Below are positions 38,780 to 50,700 of a stretch of DNA of 64,000 bases, one piece after another. Origin of the DNA: Dipetalonema caudispina (Eukaryota; Nematoda; Chromadorea; Rhabditida; Onchocercidae); contig JABVXV010000084.1 of assembly GCA_013365325.1 (NCBI GenBank), positions 90,764 to 154,763 on the forward strand, given 5' to 3'. Every line of letters begins with the position of its first letter. Position 1 is the stretch's first letter. The notes under the pieces were generated by a model. That model made no database searches and was not told where the DNA came from. It was given only the letters and a program-made list of their open reading frames with translations. A program made the position numbers and the translations under genes.

Positions 38780-38789
38780 TACATTTCAG
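38780..38789 (+). promoter_or_regulatory. Acceptor site directly abutting the Nup93 ATG
   Basis: TACATTTCAG is immediately followed by ATG. With no supported upstream exon this looks like a spliced-leader acceptor that leaves no gene-encoded 5' UTR. A cis intron from a distant 5' exon is the alternative. Confidence 0.4.
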
Positions 38790-41700
38790 ATGCCGGGAGC
38801 ATTCGAGGATTTGTTGAACAAGTCGGATCGGTTATCAGTACCATCTAAAGTCATTTCGAAGGCATCATCGAGATCATCGGTAATTACATATTTCATTTTT
38901 CCGAAATCTCTTTCTTGGACATAAAGGAAAGTAATAAATAACTAATTTCATATCCAAATCAGTGGCATTTCTGTTATTTAAATGAATCGAAAGTCTCAAG
39001 AACTTTAATATTAAATCAGCAATACTGTTGGTGGAAAAATTTTCTTCGGTGCATTGCAATAAAATTTTTGCTGACCTTTAAAGCAATGTTGGTTAAACCT
39101 ATTCATGGAATTATTAGGCAATTAAAAAGCTAAAATTGTTAGGAAATATAAATCTGTCTATTAAAGTATGGATGAATTGTTATTCCGTTTTAGTACAAAA
39201 CACGTGTCGATCTTGCATTAAATGATATTTTCCGACGCAGTGAAGATTTATGGAAAAGAAAGACACCTGCAGAGGAACGGTTATCCGATGTGGAAGTATG
39301 TTTAATCATCATTCGTGTTTTTTAATGTGCCTGCTTTCGTTGACTTCTGTTCTCTTTTTGTTTAATCAACTATTTTATTTAAGATGGGTTTGTTGTTGGG
39401 TGGAAAGGGCTTCTCACTCAGCTCAGTACCACAAATGCAAGAAGGAACAGGAGAAAGTGAAGCGGAAGAACTCGTGTTACCATCGGCGGATTGCCAGCAT
39501 ATGCTAAATGAAATTGTTGCTGAAACTTCGATTCGTACTCGTTTGGAAGCTGAAAGAGCGTTTATAAATCAACGCGTAGTGGATCAGGCATATACGACAG
39601 CTAAAACTGTAACAAAAGCTACTGCTTCTGCTGTTCCACCTTCCAAAGTTAGTCCTTTCCAGTCATTAATTAAATCTCTTAATTATTTAGATAGTTATTG
39701 AGGAGGCAAAAAGCCTACTGCAATGTTCAGTAACTTCTTAATGTTTGTCAGCGAAAGGCTATATGCACCTCCGTAATTTCTATTCTTTCTTTGCTTTCAT
39801 AATTCATATCATCTTATAACACATAACCGTAAGTTAATCTGTGTTGTTAGTGAAGTATTTTGATCATTATTTGTTGTTGGGAAGTCATTTTCATATATCG
39901 CGCTCGATATTCATTCAAAGTAAGACCTTTTGAACTTGTTCGCATCTCAGACGCAGCAACTTTTCAGGCAACAAGCTTGGACTCCACTACTTCCATCAAG
40001 CCTGGTGATAGTATAGAATTGACATTCGCCAAGGGTGTAAGTTTCTAAATTTAACACGAGTAATTTTAATGAAGAAAAAATGGAAGTGGTTCAGTTGAGC
40101 AAAGTATGTTTTTCGTTTGTTAAAAAGGTTTTTCAAAGCATAATTCAGGTTCTCTCATATGTCTTGTGATCTTACTTAATTTTCAGATTTCTGATTACAT
40201 AGCACAAAAAAAAGTGAACAAGTTAGCTCTGGCTTTTAAAGAAGCTGCATCGAAATCACGCGATGATGGAATAGTTGCATTATGGGGGCAAGCACTTGCC
40301 CCATTGAATCACCCATTTTCTGTTAATGGTACTACCAGAAGTTTCCGTTATTCGATTTCTTGGACGAAACACGTCATTGACACAACTTTGGAATTTCTTC
40401 ACAAAAAGTGAGTCAACTTTTAATTGTTAGATTAGCTTCTTAAATCGTACTATCTTATAGATCATAGTTTAATGATCAGGGATTCTCAGAGATTCTCAGA
40501 TATTTCCCGGGAAACTGAAAACTTGTAATAATGTTTACCTTTTAAATGCAATGGTGTTAAGAGCAAATTTTTCCTGTGGCAATACAAGCAGTATTCAATT
40601 TCTATAAATGCAGAGACGATATTTGCATTTATACCTAAAATTATGGCAAATTATGTTCTGTGTATCAGGAATTAGGTATCCATTGATACAATATACAGCT
40701 CTTTACAGTTTTATTTCGTACATGGAGACAGTCGTGGAAAATAATTTAGCAGTTGCTCGCAGAGGTGGTAATCCGACGATGTTATCACTTATCGATGCTT
40801 TTCTAAATGTTAAACATTTGAAGCCGACTCAGCGACACACTCAGGTAATCCGATCTCATTATTCATCTGTTTAGCTTCTCATCCAGTTATATTTTGAAAG
40901 CTTTCAAGGTACTGAGTTTACGTCTACTGAAGGTTTGCAATATTTATGTCATTTTAACAATTAAATTATTAATTTTCAGGATGGCGTGTACGGACCAAAT
41001 GGACATGCACTCTGGGAGGTTGTTTATCATTGTTTAAGAGCTGGAGAACTGCAGTCTGTTGCAAAGATAGCCGATTCACATTTGAAAAATTTACCATCAT
41101 GCGCAGCTGCGACAGTCGCTTTGCTTGAGCTTGAAAAAAATAAAAAGTAAGTTTACTGTGAAAATATTCGTGTCTTTATGGGTTTTAACAAGATTTATGT
41201 TTGATTTTACGTAGCTTGAGTACTTGATTTCATGAATAAAAAATGCATTGTCGTGATATTTGGGTTTGTTAAATCAATATCACGTTGGGGATGGCTGGAA
41301 CTATATTATAGATTTCATGTGAGTGTAACACGTTTTGAATGAGAATGTTTAATTCAATATCTAGATTAGTTTTAGGCTTTCTGCTGATGTTCGATTAAAA
41401 GTGAAGGCGGAATGGCGTTGCGAATCACGTTCTTTTGTGGATATCTACAAGAAGGCAGTGTATTGTGCTCTGCTTGGTGGTGATGTACCTGAAGTTTGCA
41501 ATAATTTGGAAAATTGGCTTTGGTTGAAATTATATCCATGTGATATAGATCCTGCGCTTTCGCCTGCAGTTTTCAAAGAGCTTCAGCGACTGATATCTGT
41601 TGACTACGGTGATTTGTGATTTCTGTTTTTTTTTTTTTTCTGTTCATTAAATGCATGAAACAGTTTCTTTATGTGCAGTTAAAAATTAATTGCTGCAAAG

Positions 41701-44700
41701 AAATAAGAAGCTTAATTGGAATACGGGTATTGTTACAATGTCATAGAAGCCTCAGGGTGATGGGAATGAATGGTAGATCGATCTTTAATCGAATAAGTAT
41801 CATCTCTAAATTGAAGTTTATTTGAAAATGCCAAAATCCTGTATGTCAATCAACAAAAGTCAGACGATCTGAATTGTGGGAAACTGGGTCACTGATATTG
41901 ATGGCTTATATTGTAACCTTCATTTTGAAGACTGTATGTAGTCATTTTTCTTTCTCAATATTAATAGCAGGTATTAAGTTCGAAGCAATTCAGTTGCTTA
42001 TATCAGGTATTTTTAGGTGAGAGCTATTTTGTTGGCAATGATGGAAGTGTGTTAATTTATTTTCAAGCATTGTGGTTAACAGGACAGTATGAACGTGCGA
42101 TAAATCTATTGTACAGGTTATTCTATTTTCCTCTCGTTATAAAATGAGATATTCTTTATGAAGTGAACAAAGTTTAAATTTCTCCAGATCTAAATTTTTT
42201 GAATGATAAAGCTTTAATGAAAATTTGCAGTAATTTGTTTATTTTTGCCACTTAAAAATTTTTATGATATGTATGGACTATAGGAATTTGACCAGCGATA
42301 CTTTTTTCCAAAGTTTTATTTTTTTATGTTACAAAATTAAAATGTATACTGTTCTGATATCATTATTGGTTACGCATAAAGTCATGTGTACCACGTACAA
42401 AAGCAAATCTGAAGAGAAAAATAGTTGCAAAGTGATTCGTGGGAGACTTACGACAAAAATTGCAGGAATAATATGTTGGTACATGCTGTACATATGGCGA
42501 TTTTGTTATTTCTGAATAGTATACTTATTCTTGTTGACGATATCGGACATCCAATACGTTAGTTTTTTTGAAGTTTCACTTAAAATCACTTACTGTTTTC
42601 TCAAGTTAACATTTGATTTACAGTTTTAAAAAGATTTAATTGAAAGGCAGTCTAATACTATGTAGATTTTATAAAATGTTCATATATTGTGGATACTAGT
42701 GAAAGTTTATTGAACTGTTAATTTCACAATTTTGTGCAAATTCAGTGCTAAGTCAGCAAGAAGACCCAGTACAAAGTTCGCTCAATTTTTGTCGCCTTAT
42801 TTTGCTCTATGTGAAAGGATTTGAATGTACTGATGTTGAACGTACTTTGGATTACACATATTTTTTGAACAAGATGGAATCTCCTGTCGGTAAGGATTTT
42901 CTCATATAACTGATCATCTCATTTGATTTTTCCAATTCTTAATGCATGCTGGAGTCTGAATGGATTCCGTTGTCTTCAGCCAAATGTAACTATCCTATCA
43001 ACTGAAATTGATATGATCGATGATGAAGTTAATGTTATAAATGAAGATGGTGGGAGGGGATTTTTAAGGGTACGAGTATTCAATAATGTAATTGACAGGG
43101 TCAGAAGGCAATCAACCCATGACAAGCGTTCTAACCTGCTATGCGTGACGTGTATACCCACCTCAACAGCATCGGCATCACTGCACTGAAAATTCAGTTG
43201 ATGGTGGTAAATCGTCATTTTTATTACCGAGCAGGAGACAGAGAGCTTGGTTATTTAAAGAAAAGTGATACTATTACAGGTGGAAATTTGTTTTACTCTT
43301 GCATTTCTCGGGCGGTTTATTTGAGCGATGAAACATGGCGTATTGTTGGGAAAATTAATGAAAACGGTGTTCGACATGAAGGTCTCATCGATAAGTACGC
43401 CAGAGATATCAGTATTGAAGATGCTATCGCAAAAGTTGCCTCAGATACGGAAGTCAGCGGTGATGAAACTCTTGCTGGACAACTTTATATGGCTGCCAGT
43501 GTTAGTTTCCATCTTCATTAGAAATTTTATCATATATTCAACGTTTTTATTGGTTCAGTAGTTTTAATAGAGAGCATTAGAAGTCGGTAAAGTTGTCACT
43601 GAATTTACTCACTAGTCCTCAGGTTTTATTGTTTGAGCTTATAAATCATAGAAGTAAACTTATCTTATGTACAGCATGTTGACGATGCAATACGATTGGC
43701 TTGCGAAGGCTTAGCTAAAGAAATAACTCAGCATAAAAGTACCGGTGAAGCTCGTAAGCTAGCACTGTGGCTTGCAAATATTTGCAAACATTCAACTGTA
43801 ACAACTCGAAAAAATACACTGGACGCACTTCCAACTTTGTATCTCTTGCTCGATCTGTCCACATTTTTCCAATTTTATCACGATAAAAAGTAAGTTAATG
43901 ATTTTGAGTTATTTTGCTTATCATCACTCCATATTGATGTCACTTATTATCTCATCTAAACGTATGCGAAAGTAAAGCATTATCACTGCCAGAAGTTCAA
44001 ACTTATTCTAACTGTAATGGAAAGGATAAATAATGCTAAATGTGTCTTCTTACAGTCTTTTGAAAAACAATCCTCCTCTTCAGAGAGGTTGTAAGTATTT
44101 TGTATTAGATTGAGTTTTGTCATGTCTTTATCTATAGGTTTTATCAATGTCCAGGAAAAAGATTCTCAAGTTATATACCTTTTTAATCCGAAGTAAAATA
44201 TGTCATTATCGAAATATTTTTATCATTCTAAACTGGAAATGAGAGAAGGTAACCTTGGGCAGAAATGGGAGTAGTATATCTTTATATTCGACATTTCGAG
44301 ATACAGAGAGCTCCAGAAATCAGTCTTATAATATCCATCCATCTAATAGCTCGTCTCTAGATCACTTTCTAGGATATATTTCTTCAAAATTTCGATTTTC
44401 AGATTTGAAGCTTGTATGGAAATAATTAAGAAACTGAAATGCATACCGATGAATCCAGATGAAGTGCAAGCATTCGTATCCACGTTTTACATGGTTTCCA
44501 ATCAAGTTAGTTTTTGTTTTAATGAACAGCTGAAAAGGTAAAGGAACCTCAAGTGAAACAGAAGCACCAACAAATTTTGCTTGCTGGTTAAGTTGGTGCC
44601 ACAAAAATTTTATGAATATGCATACACTTTTGCATGTTTTCTCTTCGTTCTCTTTTTCTTTTTTGATTCTTGTTTTCATGAACACTACTTCCTAAGAAAT

Positions 44701-45136
44701 TCTTGAAAGATTTGCTTTACATTACTAAAAGTTAATTTCTTTATTGAACAAGACAATACATGAGTCTTTTAGCAAAATCATTAATTGTTATTTGTTTTAT
44801 ACTAAAGTCGATCCTTCTATAAATTAGATATATTTCGGTTAGGATTATTGGAGCTTTGAATAACTGTAATTAGCAGTCATAACTTAATAACATCAGGAGG
44901 AGTACATGAAGAATCAGTGGATCTTGAATTTTTCTTTTCAGGTGCGATTAGTACTACCAGACTTATGCGTAGCAGTGATGAAATTGCTGGCGGATGAATT
45001 GAATCGAAATCCAGGAGCAGCTGATGAGCTTCGACCATCAGCTAAAGCAATTATTTTGTATATTGCGATGATCCCATATCGATTTCCCTCACAAATTAGT
45101 ACACAAATTCTGCAATTAAGCACAATTTTCGAATGA
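38790..45136 (+). CDS. npp-13: Nucleoporin Nup93 (Nic96 family)
   Basis: Scaffold nucleoporin of the inner ring of the nuclear pore, linking Nup205/188, Nup155 and the Nup62 channel complex. Fifteen exons join in phase: 38790-38879, 39194-39295, 39384-39647, 39968-40036, 40187-40407, 40709-40844, 40980-41146, 41376-41608, 42017-42116, 42466-42557, 42746-42889, 43235-43500, 43675-43889, 44403-44505 and 44942-45136. They give 798 residues, close to the usual 820. An N-terminal coiled-coil-like region is followed by the Nic96 alpha-solenoid. Signature stretches include GHALWEVVYHCLRAGEL, VKAEWRCESRSFVDIYK, FQALWLTGQYERAINLLYR, NFCRLILLYVKGFECTD, LYLLLDLSTFFQFYHDKK and a C-terminal AIILYIAMIPYRFP. 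Exon 10 (HAVHMAILLFLN) is in none of the long open frames but is required by phase and family. Identity is confident. The symbol follows the C. elegans orthologue. Confidence 0.93.
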
Positions 45137-45464
45137 ATGAAACTTCCGCCATGAGGTTTTGTCGTACTTTGTCTTGCGTATCATCCTGTTAATTAGCGAC
45201 TATCTAAGTAATTTCCTGCATTGCTAAAATTCACGATGAAAAACCATGCTGTTTTGAATTATTGCTAAAAATTCGAAGAATTTTGTGTCATTGGACTTCA
45301 AAGTGCTGAGGGGGTGCGGAAGTAGCTTAAAGTTAAATAAGCATAGTTTTGTTCCCGAAGAATCCCGCAAGTAATTGCCTTCGTTCACTCTACTATTTGT
45401 TGTTCTTTGCATCTTTTTTCACGTAATCGTGCTGTTGAAATGTTGACATTTTAAACTTTTGTCG

Positions 45465-45470
45465 AATAAA
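45465..45470 (+). terminator. Candidate polyadenylation signal for Nup93
   Basis: AATAAA 330 nt after the Nup93 stop codon, in otherwise unremarkable AT-rich sequence. Confidence 0.5.
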
Positions 45471-47579
45471 TTTTAAGAACATGCATGTTTTGCGTGCAGT
45501 GTGCGGTTGTCTCCCGGACTGAATTTAAATTATGTTGTTGGATATTATTGCTCTTCTGTTGACATTCATTTCTCGAAAATTTTTCTCTTTTTCTTTAATT
45601 TTGTGATTAACATATTTTACGTATTATGGCTGTGATTTTATACTTTCGCCGAGTTTGAAATGATTGTTTCACTAGATGGACATTATTTTAAATTTTAATT
45701 TTCAACTCTTTTACAATCTCAATGATGTGCTAGGTATCGGATTCTCCAAGATTCTGGTTATACGATTTGTGAAATTTTATATATTGATGGTTAGAAACCA
45801 GTTCTTTGTGTTTAGAGTGTCATTTAAATACTCATAAATATTTTCGAATTTTGCAGCTCCCTCGTCAGTGTTGCTCAGAATTAGGTTTTCCATTCCATTT
45901 TGGATCTTCGTTCAAAATTAAATTTTCATTCCATCTTACTGTTTTTTTATTCATTTCGAACATTGACGATCTCATTTTCGTTCAGAAAATTAACCAGAAC
46001 TTAGGATCGCTTCCTTTATTGTAATTCTACAATCACGAGTACTACTGAGTTACAATTGTTCTTATTTAATTTCTGAAAGTTATTATTATATTGAAAAGTT
46101 ACTGTTAGTTTTATTTATGAGTGTTGCAAATTTCCTTAGGATAGGAATGAAATGATAAATTAAAAAGATGTGGTTTGGAAAAAATTACATGGTAAAAAAT
46201 TGACGAAAGGAAAGAGATAATAGTCACAAGTGATGGAAAGCTGTGATTCATAAAAGATTCAGAGAAATGTATGTTGATCGAGGATTTTAAGAGAACCGAG
46301 AAGCATTTATTAAAGAATTTATTTATAAATTAGTTATTCATGTATGTTTTATTGTTGTTTACAGTCTAAGCTAACATTTCCTCGGTAAATTATATGCCTT
46401 ATTTGTTCGATTTTCTGTTATACCTAAATCAATGCCATAAATGACAAAACTCTTTTCTTGTACAACTTATACAAATAGACGATAGTATGTTGTATGTAAT
46501 TTTAAAATCATTTAGATTGATTCTTCAAAGGAAAGCAATATTTTCTATAATTTTCCTTTTTTTTTTTATTATTATTAAGGAATATTCCATTTATTGCTAG
46601 ATTGATAAAAATTGTACACATTTTTCCTTAGCTTGATAAGTTGATTGTTTGTGGGAACAATATCAATAACTCGAAAGATAACAATGTTTACACTTCGTAT
46701 CACTTACTTTTTTTTCAACTTTCACATTAAATGCAAATAGGATGTGGATCTACATCAATTGATATATATATATATATATTTTTTTTATTTGATTACATAA
46801 GAATTGATATTGGAGTAATTGATTAAATGGTTTGAGAAGTAAATCTTACAGTGTGTTACATTATATGGTATCTATTAGAAGCTAATTAATTATTGTACCA
46901 TGATTAATCATAAAAATGTAGGAAATTAGATCAAGAATTATATACAATACGTAAGTTTGTTAGTATTTAGGTTTGTGAACATTTAGCATAATATGATTGT
47001 TTTTTTCTTTTTTTTTTTTTTTTCCATTCATTCAAGATAGCTAAATAATTCTTTCAAAAAAAAAAAAAATGATCATTTACAAAACTAGATTGTTGTATCT
47101 AATAGGTAGATAGAAGTTGGTTGTTTTTCTTTCAACAATAGCTTTAAAATAAATTTAGAAAAAGAAAAAAATGAAAAATTTTTTTTCTTCCTATTTCTTC
47201 AATTGACTCAATTTTTGAATAATTTTAGACAATTTGAATCATACATCTTATCTCATACTTCTTTTTTTTTTTTTTTTCTTTTTTTAACCGGCTAAAGTTA
47301 TGCAATTTCAAACGTTAATAATTGAACAAGAAAACGGATCATACACGAAAGATTTTAATAGATTATGCAAAAAAATTACAAATTGGTTTTTTTTTTTTCC
47401 TTATTAAAATATTTAATCCATCAATGAATCATTCGTATTATATAAAATTTACGAATCCATTATGCTTGCATACATTTACCAACTTTTATATATAACATTG
47501 CAAAAGAATTAACTCATATGAATTTCAGACATTTGGCAATTTCATTTTTCTAACTTGCTATTGCTATCTGTCTCGTCAT
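45471..47579. other. Intergenic region between Nup93 and the FAD oxidoreductase gene
   Basis: Roughly 2 kb of AT-rich sequence with T and A runs of up to about 15 nt and a short (TA)n array near 46762-46780. No exon chain or RNA gene was recognised. It likely contains the promoter of the downstream gene. Confidence 0.5.
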
Positions 47580-47751
47580 TTGTTGCTGCAACTAGCAGCA
47601 GAAGTGTAAAATGTTTGCCTTGTTGAAAGCTGCTTCCAGAAAACGTCAATTAATCGAACAAGCTCGGTAACAGAATTTATTAATTTCCTTCTAATGAATT
47701 TAGTGAATTTTGCAATTTATTTGTTGCTGCATCTAACAACAAAAGTGTAAA
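47580..47751. repeat. 31-bp direct duplication around the start of the FAD enzyme gene
   Basis: TTGTTGCTGC(A)(A/T)CTA(G/A)C(A)(G/A)C begins copies at 47580-47610 and 47721-47751, both ending AAGTGTAAA. The first copy ends exactly at the ATG and includes a short stem, TGCTGC/GCAGCA with a 5-nt loop (47584-47600). The second copy lies in intron 1. Confidence 0.7.
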
Positions 47752-50700
47752 CTTGAAAATTTTTTTTTTTTGAAAATAATATGGCACTTCAATCTCTTCT
47801 TATTGCTATATATTAAGAAATCTTCTTTGAAGTTATATCTCTTCCATTTTATTGATTACTTCATGATCGATTAATTTTTCTATTATTCAGTATAAAAGTA
47901 CCGTGGCTATCCTTGCCATTGCCTTGGGAAAAAAAAAAAAAAAAACAATAAAATATAAAATTAACCTAGTACTCCAAAACGTATTGCTAATAGTGATAAG
48001 GAAGATGAATTATCATTAATATACCACATTCCACTATGATGATATCACTGCCTACGTGGCATTCGACCAGAATATTTTGAAGTAAATTAATGATGTTAAC
48101 TAGCAAATTTGATTCATCTAATTATAAAGGCTGTCAATAGTTTCAAAAATATCTCCATCAAGTAGCAGTTTGTTTTTAATAATGAAATGAATAATTATTG
48201 AGAAAATGTTCTTTGGTCTTACCAAAACTTAAACTTATCCAACAAAAGCTTGCAGGTATCTTAGTGAAGTACCTAAAGATGCATTTGCGTTAATTGTTGG
48301 TGGTGGTGGTGTTGTTGGGGCATCGTTAGCCTATCATTTAACGCTTCGCGGTGTTCGTGATATTATTTTATTGGAGAGAGGAAAATTGATAGATGGAATA
48401 GCATGTCATTCGGTTTGATTTCCAGACTTTTATTGCTCTTCAAAATTTAATCATGTTATTTCAATTATTTTAACTACAGTTTTGATAAAATTTTGCTTCC
48501 TGATTTGCTGTAATTAATATGAAATTCTTATTTTTTCTAGTTTTTTTTTCCGAAATTTTCGAAGCGTTACAATGTCTTTTTTAATTCTGAATACGTAAAC
48601 AATCTTTGATTTGAACTTGTTTATTTTATTAATTGAAATTAATTAATAATACCAGAATTCATGGTGAATCTTGCTGCTATAGAGTGATCTCATTTTTAGG
48701 AGTTTATTTACATGGTTTAGGTGTTTTAAGATATTGTTCAATATCCATGGATGTTTACTATACCTTTATTTTAATTCTGCTTCCAATTTATAGCCAGGTC
48801 TAGTTAGCTCGGCACATCCAATCCATCGCTACAAGCCATTCCTGGCATGGTCTGTTGAACTATACGCACAGTTACAAGAGGAAGCCGTAGAAGTATGCTT
48901 TTCAAAATTTGATGCTCTCGATACATGAAAGTTTTAGTTCTGTAGTTTTTTCGAATGTTAAACTTTCCATTGTTGCTCAATACATAGTCCTTTGATTTAT
49001 TGCATGTGATTTCAGAAACTTGAATTTTTTCGTCCCGGAACATTAAGATTAGCAACAAATGAGGCGCGTTTGGATGAATTCCGACAGTACACAGCTCGGG
49101 ATTACTTTCAAGTACTTTTGATTTTTCCTGTAAAAAATCCATTAGTTATTAAATGAATTTTATCAGAAGTTCAAAGTCTTTCCGTATAAGATCAGATAAG
49201 CGAAATTTCCGACCCAGGTAGTGATGGTTTGATTCGGAGTTTTCAGAGTCTTGCACTTATTATTCCCGGTTCAATTAAATATCTCTGAAATGTTTCCAGT
49301 AAATTTCCATTTTTGTTTACAGAAAGGTGATGTAGCAAAAACAACACTGATTGATGCCAACGAAGTGAAAAATTTAGCGCCTATTCTGGATACGAAAACT
49401 GTATTAGGAGCTTTATATACATCTGGAGACGGTTATATAAATGCTCAAAATCTGACACTTGCTCTAGCTAAAAGTGCTGAAAAACGTGGTGCCGTGCTTG
49501 TCGAACAGTGCCCAAAAATCACAGGAGTGGAGGAGAGAAAAACTGACTGGATAGTGAGATTTGATGATGGCAGTCAAATACGAACTCGAAATATTGTAAA
49601 TGCTGCAGGTGAGAGAATCTATTGTTATATTTGGTGAGGAACGATTTCAGGATTGACATTTCTTAATAGACTTCCACGAATCTTATTTTGTTAACGGCTG
49701 CCCTTCCACTGAATTTTATTTCATCGCTGAATCGTGGATTTATAGAATGAAAGGAGATGGGAGAGAGGAAGACGAGGAGAGAGGAAAGGATTCAATAAAT
49801 GAGGAATATCGCCTTCTTCAATAGACGCCATTTATAGCGCATCCAGATCGAATTTTTGTATAAATTAATGTCTTTTTCAGAGTGGCAGCAAAATGTATGC
49901 GAATCCCAACTGCTGTGTAGCATTTCTGTTGTGAATTTAATCTTTTCAACTCCAAAGAAAATTTCAGGTTTGTGGGCTCGAGAATTTGGACGTTTGACAA
50001 ACTTGGATATACCCCTAGCAATAGTCGAGCATCAGTATGCGCGAATTGGTCCTTTACCTGCGGTAAATCAAAGTTTTTTCCAAGAAATTCGAGATCTTTT
50101 TAGGAAGTGAAGAAGTTTTCTCTTTTTTTTTTATGAGTGTTGGAATAAGAATTTCTCGAAACGAGTTATAGCAACAGCCCTGAACTAAATTAAACTAAAT
50201 TAGTAACTAGACTAACATTCATAAATTAGTAACTAGACTGACATTCATATCGTATTTTGGTCAAAAAACTAAATTAGTAACTAGACTGACATTCATATCG
50301 TATTTTGGTCAAAAAATCAATGCAATGTTACCTTTGAAATTTAGGTAGAGCCGTTATTGGATATGCCAGCCATTATAGATCATGAAAGTACGTTTTATAT
50401 ACACAGAGAGGGTGGTAATGTATTATTCGGTGGTTTCGAACAAAAACCTTCAGATGTTGTTATTCGGGAAGACTGGATGGAACATATGCCAGAAGGTATG
50501 CTGCAGTTAACTTTTTTATGCTGAAGAAACAAAGCCTCGCTTGGCTATTATTACGATTCTTTGTTTAATCGAGTTTTCATATTAATTCTTTTCAAAAGAT
50601 AGGAGAAGCGAAGTTGGTAACACGCTACGTTTCTTAAAGCTCCCGAAATAACAATGAGTGCAGATAGTTTCTTTTTTGCAATCTTAAGAAAAAAAATTAC

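Larger units (their letters stand above)
21741..38789. other. 17-kb divergent intergenic region, AT-rich and repeat-dense
   Basis: Separates the divergently transcribed RhoGEF and Nup93 genes. Open frames are short, low-complexity and without consistent splice structure. The region is packed with A and T runs of 10-31 nt, (GT)n, (AG)n and (CT)n arrays and degenerate tandem repeats, the clearest of which are listed separately. It may hold long 5' introns or unmapped first exons of either flanking gene. I found no recognisable transposase, reverse transcriptase or RNA gene. Confidence 0.55.

Noticed and set aside
39944..39967. Earlier acceptor for Nup93 exon 4 (ATCTCAG at 39950)
   Set aside because: Phase-0 joining there runs into a stop after 21 codons; the acceptor TTTTCAG at 39967 keeps the frame to the next exon.
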